Positions 25,362 through 32,420 of a stretch of DNA of 64,000 nucleotides are shown here, one piece after another. The notes under the pieces are model-generated. The model did not search any database, was not told where the DNA came from, and saw nothing but the letters and a program-made list of their open reading frames with translations. The translations under genes and the position numbers were made by a program. Every line of letters starts with the position of its first letter. Positions within the stretch are counted from its first letter, which is position 1. The DNA is from JARRPM01 sp963765545 (GTDB lineage Bacteria; Pseudomonadota; Gammaproteobacteria; Pseudomonadales; Halieaceae): positions 434,001-498,000 of the forward strand of contig CAVXWW010000008.1 in the NCBI GenBank assembly GCA_963765545.1. Reading direction: 5' to 3'.

Positions 25362-26522
25362 ATGGATTTTTCCCTCAATGATGACCAAAGAGCGTTTGTC
25401 GAGAGCGCCAGGGCGTTTGCCGCAGGGGCGATGGCGCCAAACGCCGCGCGCTGGGACCAGGAGTCAATATTCCCCAAGGACGTTTTGTGCCAGGCGGGTG
25501 AGTTGGGCTTCATGGGCATGTATACACCTGAATCCGCCGGCGGGCTTGGTATGGGCAGGCTGGATGCGAGCCTTATTGTCGAGGAGTTGGCAAAAGGGTG
25601 TACCGCTACCGCTGCCTTCCTGACCATCCATAATATGGCGACCAGTATGGTCGGTAAGTACTGCAATGAAGGAATGATAGAGCAATGGTGCCCGGACCTG
25701 GTGGCGGGCAGTAAATTGGCGTCTTACTGTCTCACTGAACCCGGCGCGGGCTCCGATGCCGCATCCCTGCGCACCAGTGCAGTGCGAGAGGGCGATGATT
25801 ATGTGGTTAATGGCAGCAAGGTGTTTATTTCCGGTGCGGGTGATACCGATGTGCTGGTGGTTATGTTGCGCACCGGCGGGCCCGGGCCAAAAGGTGTCTC
25901 CGCCCTGCTGATACCTGCAGAGGCCGACGGTATTTCCTATGGCAAGAAAGAAGAGAAGATGGGCTGGAATGCCCAGCCCACCCGCATGGTCACGTTCGAC
26001 AATGTGAGAGTCCCGGTGAGTCACCGACTGGGTGAGGAGGGGCAGGGTTTTGCGATTGCCATGGAAGGGCTGGATGGGGGCAGGATCAATATCGCTACCT
26101 GCAGTGTAGGCACCGCGCAACAGGCACTGGAAGAAGCTACCGCCTATGTGCAGGAGCGCAGGCAGTTTGATACCGCAATCGCCGACTTTCAGGCCACCCA
26201 GTTCAAGCTGGCGGATATGTTGACAGAACTGGTTGCCGCGCGCCAGATGGTGCGGCTGGCTGCCAGCAAGCTGGACAACCAGGATTCACAGGCCTCAACC
26301 TACTGCGCCATGGCCAAGCGTTTCGCTACCGATGCGGGTTTCAACATCTGTAACGATGCCCTGCAGCTGTACGGCGGCTATGGCTATATAAAGGAGTACC
26401 CTATGGAGCGTCATGTGCGCGACACGCGGGTGCACCAGATTCTGGAAGGTACCAACGAAATCATGCGGGTGATCGTTTCTCGCAGAATGTTAATGGAAGG
26501 CGCATTGGAGGTTATCAAGTGA
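25362..26522 (+). CDS. Acyl-CoA dehydrogenase, probably isobutyryl-CoA dehydrogenase
   Basis: A 386-residue flavoprotein with the full acyl-CoA dehydrogenase plan: CLTEPGAGSDAASL and FISGAGDTDVLVVM (flavin and substrate contacts), RRQFDTAIADFQATQFKLADM, and DALQLYGGYGYIKEYPMERHVRD. The conserved LEGTNEIMRVIV follows. The catalytic Glu is in the YGGYG-YIKEYP region of short/branched-chain members. In this operon the natural substrate is isobutyryl-CoA, oxidised to methacrylyl-CoA with ETF as electron acceptor. It begins 26 bases after the aldehyde dehydrogenase stop. Confidence 0.93.
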   Translation: MDFSLNDDQRAFVESARAFAAGAMAPNAARWDQESIFPKDVLCQAGELGFMGMYTPESAGGLGMGRLDASLIVEELAKGCTATAAFLTIHNMATSMVGKYCNEGMIEQWCPDLVAGSKLASYCLTEPGAGSDAASLRTSAVREGDDYVVNGSKVFISGAGDTDVLVVMLRTGGPGPKGVSALLIPAEADGISYGKKEEKMGWNAQPTRMVTFDNVRVPVSHRLGEEGQGFAIAMEGLDGGRINIATCSVGTAQQALEEATAYVQERRQFDTAIADFQATQFKLADMLTELVAARQMVRLAASKLDNQDSQASTYCAMAKRFATDAGFNICNDALQLYGGYGYIKEYPMERHVRDTRVHQILEGTNEIMRVIVSRRMLMEGALEVIK

Positions 26523-27307
26523 GTTTGAGTATTTCGGAAAAACTGAAGGTAGAACTGCGTGGTCACACCGCACTGGTGACCATAGACAACCCGGGCGCAA
26601 ACACCTGGGACACTGACAGTCTGCCGGCGCTGAAGGACCTGGTGGAAAAGCTCAACAATGAAAAGGCGGTGTATGCACTGGTCATTACCGGCGCTGGAGA
26701 AAAGTTCTTCTCCGCCGGGGCCGACCTAAAATTGTTTGCCGATGGTGATCCGGAGACTGCCAGGACCATGGCTGAGTATTTTGGCCAGGCGTTTGAAACG
26801 CTCGCGGATTTCCGGGGTGTATCCATAGCGGCGGTAAACGGTTTTGCCATGGGTGGCGGGCTGGAGGTGGCAATGGCCTGTGATATTCGTATTGCCGAGG
26901 AGCAGGCACAGATGGCGCTGCCGGAAGCGAAGGTGGGCCTGCTGCCCTGCGCCGGCGGCACCCAGCGTCTGTCGCTGCTGGTAGGAGAAGGCTGGGCCAA
27001 GCGGATTATCCTCTGTGGTGAGCGTATCAATGCCACCACCGCCGAGCGCATTGGCCTGGTCGAGGAAGTGGTGGGCAAGGGTGCCGCGCTGGAGCGTGCC
27101 CTGGCACTGGCGGAGCAGGTGGGCGAGCAAAGCCCCACCTCGGTGACTTTCTGCAAGCGCCTTATACACACTGGCCGCAACACTGTTATTGCCAAAGGAC
27201 TTGAGGGTGAACGGGATCTTTTCGTCGAGCTGTTCTCAACACAGGACCAGCGCGAGGGGGTGAATGCCTTCCTGGAAAAACGCAAGCCCGAGTGGAAAAA
27301 CGGTTGA
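26519..27307 (+). CDS. Enoyl-CoA hydratase (methacrylyl-CoA hydration)
   Basis: A 262-residue crotonase-fold protein. It has the oxyanion-hole segments FFSAGADLKLFADGD and GFAMGGGLEVAMACDIRIA and both acidic positions: Glu in the MALPEAKVGLLP segment and the preceding GGLE. The GTG start overlaps the upstream stop (GTGA). In the operon it should hydrate methacrylyl-CoA to 3-hydroxyisobutyryl-CoA; many homologues also accept straight-chain enoyl-CoA. Confidence 0.92.
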   Translation: MSLSISEKLKVELRGHTALVTIDNPGANTWDTDSLPALKDLVEKLNNEKAVYALVITGAGEKFFSAGADLKLFADGDPETARTMAEYFGQAFETLADFRGVSIAAVNGFAMGGGLEVAMACDIRIAEEQAQMALPEAKVGLLPCAGGTQRLSLLVGEGWAKRIILCGERINATTAERIGLVEEVVGKGAALERALALAEQVGEQSPTSVTFCKRLIHTGRNTVIAKGLEGERDLFVELFSTQDQREGVNAFLEKRKPEWKNG

Positions 27308-27318
27308 GGTAGAGATTG

Positions 27319-28431
27319 ATGTCGAGTGCACCCATCCGTTTTGAGGAACACAATGCAGGCGCGGGCAGGCTGGGAAGGGTTACCCTGGACGTTGCCGCCA
27401 CGCTCAATTCACTTACCCTGGATATGGTAGACCAGTTGCAGGCGCAGCTGGATAAATGGCGCGGTGACCCGGGGATTGCTGCAGTGTTCCTTGAGGGTGC
27501 TGGTGAAAAAGCGTTTTGCGCCGGTGGTGATGTACAGGCGTTGTATGACAGCGTGCTGGCAACCCCTGGTGGTCCTTGCGAGTACGCGGAGAGTTTTTTC
27601 CTGCGGGAATACCGTCTGGACTACACGCTGCATACCTATCCCAAGCCGGTCATTTGCTGGGGTCACGGAATTGTCATGGGTGGTGGCCTTGGTGTCATGG
27701 CCGGCTGTTCTCACCGTGTGGTGACTGAGAAAACCCGCATCGCCATGCCAGAGGTGACCATAGCCCTGTTCCCCGACGTGGGGGGGAGTTGGTTTCTTAA
27801 CCATATGCCCGGTAAAGCCGGACAATTCCTGGCGCTTACTGGGGCCTCCATCAACGCCGCGGATGCAATCTATACAGGGATAGCTGACCGGTTTATTTCC
27901 AGTGAGCGCAGGGAAGACGTGTTCGCGGCGCTGCTGCGGCAAAAGTGGCAGGTCGATTCGGCCGCCAACAACGCGCTGGTTCGGCATACCTTGCGCAGCT
28001 TTGCCGAACAGAGTGTAAGCCAGTGTCCGGGAGGCCAGGTAGAGCCGCACCTGGGTTCCATTGCCACCTTGTGTGATGGCGATGATGTGCACGAGGTCAT
28101 CGACAACATCCTGTCCCAGCAGACCCAGGATCCCTGGCTGTCGGCCTCCCGCAAAAGCATGGCGCAGGGCTCTCCGTTGGCTGCATTGGTCGCCTTTCGC
28201 CAGCTGATTGAAACCCGCCACGCATCTTTGCGTGAAGTGTTCCTCGCGGAGTTGGTGCTGGCGACCAATATTATGCGTTACCCGGAATTTGCAGAGGGTG
28301 TGCGGGCACTGTTGATCGACAAGGACCGCAAGCCCGCATGGAGTTACGCATCGACGCGGGATGTCCCTGCCGAGGTGGTGGACTCATTCTTCAAGGCGCC
28401 CTGGGATCAGCATCCCCTGGCAGATCTATAA
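27319..28431 (+). CDS. 3-Hydroxyisobutyryl-CoA hydrolase
   Basis: A 370-residue crotonase-fold protein, longer than hydratases and with the HIBYL-CoA hydrolase pattern: FCAGGDVQALYDS, ICWGHGIVMGGGLGVMAGCSHRVVTE, MPEVTIALFPDVGGSWFLN and the C-terminal extension (LAELVLATNIMRYPEFAEGVRALLIDKDRKPAW). It releases free 3-hydroxyisobutyrate from its CoA ester, the committed CoA-releasing step of valine degradation. The ATG at 27319 is preferred over the TTG one codon upstream. Confidence 0.93.
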   Translation: MSSAPIRFEEHNAGAGRLGRVTLDVAATLNSLTLDMVDQLQAQLDKWRGDPGIAAVFLEGAGEKAFCAGGDVQALYDSVLATPGGPCEYAESFFLREYRLDYTLHTYPKPVICWGHGIVMGGGLGVMAGCSHRVVTEKTRIAMPEVTIALFPDVGGSWFLNHMPGKAGQFLALTGASINAADAIYTGIADRFISSERREDVFAALLRQKWQVDSAANNALVRHTLRSFAEQSVSQCPGGQVEPHLGSIATLCDGDDVHEVIDNILSQQTQDPWLSASRKSMAQGSPLAALVAFRQLIETRHASLREVFLAELVLATNIMRYPEFAEGVRALLIDKDRKPAWSYASTRDVPAEVVDSFFKAPWDQHPLADL

Positions 28432-28454
28432 GGCTTTCACAAGGAAACGAGATC

Positions 28455-29351
28455 ATGGCAAAGCTGGCATTTATCGGCCTCGGCAATATGGGTGGACCAA
28501 TGGCTGTCAACCTGCTCAAGGCGGGACACACGGTCACTGTATTTGACTTATCCGAGGCCGCCTGCCGGCAATTGCAGGATGCGGGGGCGACCGTTGCCGG
28601 CTCCGCCGCTGAAGCGGCGGTGGATGTGGATTATGTCCTTTCGATGTTGCCCGCAGGTAAGCATGTGGCGTCTATATACCTTGGTGATGGTCAGGATGAT
28701 AGCGGCTTGCTGGCGCAGCTCGATCACTCAACCACCGTGCTGGACTGCAGTACCATCGACGCCGCCACCGCACGGCAGGTTGGTGAGGCCGCGGCCGCGC
28801 TCGGAATCGGGTTCATGGACAGTCCTGTATCCGGCGGAGTGGCTGCCGCCGCCGCGGGAACCCTCGCCTTCATGTGTGGGGGCAGTGCCGCTACCTTCGA
28901 AAAAGCACGACTTGTCCTCAAGGACATGGGCAAGAATATTTTCCATGCCGGCCCGGCCGGTGCCGGCCAGGTGGCCAAGGGCTGCAACAATATGTTGCTG
29001 GCAATTCACATGATAGGGACCTGCGAAGCACTGGAAATGGGCGCGCGCAACGGCCTTGATCCAGCTGTGTTGTCGGAGATCATGTTGGCCAGTTCCGGGC
29101 GCAACTGGTCGCTGGAAGTCTACAATCCCTATCCGGGGGTGATGGAAACGGCCCCCGCCAGCAATGATTACAAGCCGGGTTTTATGGTAGACCTTATGGT
29201 CAAGGACCTGGGCCTGGCGATGGAAATTGCCCAGCAGTCGGACTTTGACAATCCCCTGGGACAGCTGGCCCGCGATCTTTACAGCCAGCACCAGCAGGCG
29301 GGCAATGGCCAGATGGATTTCTCCAGTATCCTGAAAAAGCTACAGGGCTGA
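28455..29351 (+). CDS. mmsB: 3-Hydroxyisobutyrate dehydrogenase
   Basis: A 298-residue beta-hydroxyacid dehydrogenase. It has N-terminal FIGLGNMGGPMAVNLLKAGH, the substrate motif DSPVSGGVAAAAAGTLAFMCGG, and the catalytic Lys in GAGQVAKGCNNMLL, with the C-terminal DYKPGFMVDLMVKDLGLAME. It oxidises 3-hydroxyisobutyrate to methylmalonate semialdehyde, which the first gene of the operon could then process. Start at 28455 follows AAGGAAACGAG; the longer frame overlaps the hydrolase gene. Confidence 0.95.
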   Translation: MAKLAFIGLGNMGGPMAVNLLKAGHTVTVFDLSEAACRQLQDAGATVAGSAAEAAVDVDYVLSMLPAGKHVASIYLGDGQDDSGLLAQLDHSTTVLDCSTIDAATARQVGEAAAALGIGFMDSPVSGGVAAAAAGTLAFMCGGSAATFEKARLVLKDMGKNIFHAGPAGAGQVAKGCNNMLLAIHMIGTCEALEMGARNGLDPAVLSEIMLASSGRNWSLEVYNPYPGVMETAPASNDYKPGFMVDLMVKDLGLAMEIAQQSDFDNPLGQLARDLYSQHQQAGNGQMDFSSILKKLQG

Positions 29352-29389
29352 ATCTGGCTTCGGTGGCGGTTGATAATATTCTGCGCGCA

Positions 29390-29426
29390 CTGACCAGCTA
29401 TTTCGACATCAGCTGAAGGTCAGTTT
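29390..29426 (+). terminator. Weak hairpin terminator candidate after the valine operon
   Basis: CTGACCAGCT pairs with AGCT-GAA-GGTCAG (one 3-base bulge) and is followed by only TTT. It lies 39 bases after the mmsB stop. Confidence 0.4.
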
Positions 29427-29504
29427 GCCTGGCCACCTGCAACATGGCTTTTTCGCGGTGGGCCTCTAAAGTGATGACACAGCCCACTTTTCGAGGAAGT
29501 TGCC

Positions 29505-30308
29505 GTGTCGTTTGTCACCGTAGAGAAGCCGCGCCCCCACGTCACCCTGATTACCCTGAACCGCCCCGAGAGAATGAACGCCATGGCGTTTGATGTCATG
29601 GTGCCGTTCAAGGATGCGCTGGAGGAAGTCAGCTTCGACAATGACACCCGGGTTGTGATTGTTACCGGCGCCGGCCAGGGGTTCTGTGCCGGGGCGGATC
29701 TGGAGGACCCCGGTTGGCTGGAAATTTTTAATGGCCTCACCGTACCCGGGATCGCCCGCAGGGCTATGAAGATTCTGGACGACGTTATCAAGGCCATTCA
29801 GGATATGCACCAACCTGTCATCGGGGCTATCAATGGACCCGCGATAGGAGGCGGTTTCTGCCTGGCCATGGCGATGGATATTCGGTTGTGCTCGGAGTCC
29901 GCCTATTTTCGACCGGCGGGAATCAACAACGGACTCACCTCGGCGGAGCTGGGACTAAGCTACCTGCTGCCCCGGGCCATAGGGAGCAGCCGGGCTTTTG
30001 ACATAATGCTTACCGGGCGGGATGTGCAGGCGCAGGAAGCACAAGCGATTGGGATGGCGTCAAAGGTCGTGGCGCCGCGGGTATTGCTGGATGAGTGTTA
30101 CAGCATAGCTGAGCGCATCATCGGTTTCAGTCAGTTGGGTGTTGAGCTCAGTAAACAGATGCTCTGGGCGGGCATGGACGCGGGAAGTTTGCACAGCCAT
30201 ATGAACCACGAGGGTCACGCCCAGTTGTTTGTGCGCATGACCACGCGCAATTTTGAAGAGGCGATCAGTGCCCGCAAGGAGGGGCGCGCGCCAGACTTCA
30301 AGGATTAG
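29505..30308 (+). CDS. Enoyl-CoA hydratase/isomerase family protein
   Basis: A 267-residue crotonase-fold protein. It shows LNRPERMNAM at the N-terminus, GAGQGFCAGADLEDPGW and INGPAIGGGFCLAMAMDIRLCSES. The position of the second acidic catalytic residue in hydratases is less clear (TSAELGLSYLLP), so an isomerase or other crotonase reaction is possible. It has its own GTG start and 153-base upstream gap, and its 3' end overlaps the convergent exosortase-partner gene by 11 bases. Confidence 0.88.
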   Translation: MSFVTVEKPRPHVTLITLNRPERMNAMAFDVMVPFKDALEEVSFDNDTRVVIVTGAGQGFCAGADLEDPGWLEIFNGLTVPGIARRAMKILDDVIKAIQDMHQPVIGAINGPAIGGGFCLAMAMDIRLCSESAYFRPAGINNGLTSAELGLSYLLPRAIGSSRAFDIMLTGRDVQAQEAQAIGMASKVVAPRVLLDECYSIAERIIGFSQLGVELSKQMLWAGMDAGSLHSHMNHEGHAQLFVRMTTRNFEEAISARKEGRAPDFKD

Positions 30309-30936
30309 CGGAGCCGCTGTCGTCGGTGGAGGCCTGCGACAAAAACAAGCCCTTCAGCAAGGGCGTGTGGCGACTCTGCCATGCCCAGACCATAACGGGT
30401 AAGAGGGTGGGGATTATCAACACGCTCAGTTGGTAGACGATACCGATAACATCTGCGCCTGGCACCATAACACCGGGCTGATCCAGGAAGGTTGATCCGA
30501 AGCTGACCATGAGATCTTTCAGGCAAATACTCACCACACCCAGCAAAATAAACGGGTAGAGCACCAGCAAACCCCACATGAAAGTGACCAGGTAGTTTTT
30601 CTTTTCGGTGGCAAAATGCAGTGCCGCGTAGAACGGAATGGAGTAGGAAACAATTTTGGCGTTTATTTTGAAGCCCAACCCCGCGTCCGCGACATCGGTG
30701 GTCACCAGTTCGCCGTCGATGTTATCCAGGCGCGTCATTAGCATGACGTCTGCCCCCTGCTGGTAGACGACATTGACGATGTCCGGAAACCAGTTGGACA
30801 GGATCAGGTGCGCCAGGCCTATAACCGGTGTAACCAGTGCGACGCTGAAAAAGCTCCACAAGGCAAAGCAGGGAATCAGCAGTACGAAGACGAACAGCAG
30901 GAATTGCCGCAGGTGATTCCGTTCAGGCGGGGGCAT
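30298..30936 (-). CDS. Exosortase H-associated membrane protein
   Basis: A 212-residue membrane protein with four or five hydrophobic segments (about residues 10-45, 95-110, 118-142, 163-187) and a polar periplasmic-type stretch between the first and second. It follows xrtH with a 14-base overlap, the arrangement of the small membrane partner seen with exosortase H genes. I recognise the family by context and general features more than by a single motif. It probably assists the sorting enzyme; its biochemical role is unknown. Confidence 0.7.
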   Translation of the reverse strand: MPPPERNHLRQFLLFVFVLLIPCFALWSFFSVALVTPVIGLAHLILSNWFPDIVNVVYQQGADVMLMTRLDNIDGELVTTDVADAGLGFKINAKIVSYSIPFYAALHFATEKKNYLVTFMWGLLVLYPFILLGVVSICLKDLMVSFGSTFLDQPGVMVPGADVIGIVYQLSVLIIPTLLPVMVWAWQSRHTPLLKGLFLSQASTDDSGSANP

Positions 30937-31429
30937 GCTGGCTCGCGTCCTGATCGCGTGACAGGTAACGCAGATAGAAAATAAAAACGATCAGGACATC
31001 CAGCATTATCAGCGCCGGCCACAGGTACAGGTGAACCCAGGAAAAAATTTCCAGGTTCCAGTCCCCGAGATAGAAGAGGCTGATAATTCGCACTATGTTC
31101 ATTGCCTGTATCGCAAGGAAACCCAGTGCGATAGCGCAGGCCCTTGCCCGCCAGGGGGCAGGGAATGCCAGCACCGCTGCGATCAGTACGATAGTTGCTT
31201 CCACACCATTGCAGCCCGCCTCAATCGAGACAGCGAACCCCCCTGGACCAAACTGCAATATCTTGCCGTAGGACAATACTGAATGGTCGAAAGGCTGGAT
31301 CAGGCTCGCGCTGATAGATGCGAGCAGCGCGGTAAAGGGTTCGATAACGGCCTGCTGCACTGCACTCTGCATTTCCAGGGTGAACAGGCCGGCCAGTACT
31401 AACAGGAAAACCAGCACAAAACGTGTCAC
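30923..31429 (-). CDS. xrtH: Exosortase H (archaeosortase/exosortase family transpeptidase)
   Basis: A 168-residue multi-spanning membrane protein with the three hallmark residues of exosortases: Cys73 in EAGCNGVEA, Arg114 in NIVRIISLFYLG and His133 in WVHLYLWP. The short length fits the XrtH type, whose substrates carry an IPTLxxWG-type C-terminal sorting signal. It begins with GTG, 11 bases after GAAGGAG. It lies downstream of an ABC-2/GldG-type export gene set on the same strand, which is unusual and suggests a linked envelope-assembly role. No such C-terminal signal was seen in a protein of this window. Confidence 0.85.
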   Translation of the reverse strand: MTRFVLVFLLVLAGLFTLEMQSAVQQAVIEPFTALLASISASLIQPFDHSVLSYGKILQFGPGGFAVSIEAGCNGVEATIVLIAAVLAFPAPWRARACAIALGFLAIQAMNIVRIISLFYLGDWNLEIFSWVHLYLWPALIMLDVLIVFIFYLRYLSRDQDASQHAPA

Positions 31430-31505
31430 GAGCAGCTACTCCTTCAGCGGGCAACAGGGCGCCAGAAAAGCAGCATGGATAACCCCTCCCCGTACTGCAG
31501 TCCCA

Positions 31506-32420
31506 TTAGTCAATGGTCGCGCTGGTGGGGGGCTGATCGCCGGAGATCAGGCCGGCATCGATAGTGGCCAGACGGTCGTAGTCGTAGGCGCTCAGGGTAA
31601 AAAACAGTGGGTATTCGCTGCTGTGAATAAAGTACTTTTCACCCATACGGAACAGTTCAAGGGTTGCTTCCCCGGCGAGACTCTGGATGTTGAATATCAG
31701 ATCTGCTTCCGCCTCCGCCAGGTCGCGCTGGTCATCGCCGGACGCAAGGCCATCTATTTGCAGGCTGCGCAAGACATCCAGCAGCGCGTCCAGCTCTCGC
31801 TGGTCCGGTACCATTCCTATGCCCGATAACCATTGGTCGCCCTGTCGCTGCAGGCTGTAGCTATCCGCCGCGATGGCGACCGGCGCCCGGGTCTGCAACA
31901 GTTTCCTGTCCAGCCATTTTCCAGCATTGCCGGGTGCATCGTGTGCGCTGAACGATATGCTATAGATAGCGTTTTGTTGCTCATTGCGGGCATAGACCTT
32001 GCGGTACCCTGGCGATGTTCCCAGGTAAAACGTACCCAGGGCGGCCTCGTCCTGGAACAGGTCTATCCTGCGCCTGTAGTAATAGCTGGCCACGCGAAAA
32101 CGCTGTCTGGCGGCTATTGAATCTGCGATAGGCCAGCGGCTGGCGCCAATGGTAGTTGCATCCAGCAGCTCTTCAACCATGTCCTTGTCTGCAGGTAGCC
32201 CCTCCAGCTCAGGCAATATCCAGCGTGTGCCAACCCGTTGCAGCATGGTCTCGTTATCAAACTCGTCGCCGACGTATACCTGGTTTACGGTATCGCGATC
32301 AAACCCTGCCATCGGCTCGAGGCTGGAATCGCGTTTACCGGCTCCCGGCCAATAGACAGTCAGCACCAGCACGAACTGGATCAACAGGATCAGTAGCAGG
32401 CTCGCAAGCGTGCGATTCAC
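31506..32420 (-). CDS. DUF4340 domain protein of the GldA/GldFG locus
   Basis: A 304-residue protein with an N-terminal signal anchor (about residues 5-25, LASLLLILLIQFVLVLTVYW) and a periplasmic region with repeated beta segments (for example GTFYLGTSPGYRKVYARN), the DUF4340 type. Its start overlaps the permease stop by 4 bases, so it is translationally coupled. DUF4340 proteins regularly follow GldG-like permeases and probably form the periplasmic part of that transporter. Confidence 0.82.
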   Translation of the reverse strand: MNRTLASLLLILLIQFVLVLTVYWPGAGKRDSSLEPMAGFDRDTVNQVYVGDEFDNETMLQRVGTRWILPELEGLPADKDMVEELLDATTIGASRWPIADSIAARQRFRVASYYYRRRIDLFQDEAALGTFYLGTSPGYRKVYARNEQQNAIYSISFSAHDAPGNAGKWLDRKLLQTRAPVAIAADSYSLQRQGDQWLSGIGMVPDQRELDALLDVLRSLQIDGLASGDDQRDLAEAEADLIFNIQSLAGEATLELFRMGEKYFIHSSEYPLFFTLSAYDYDRLATIDAGLISGDQPPTSATID

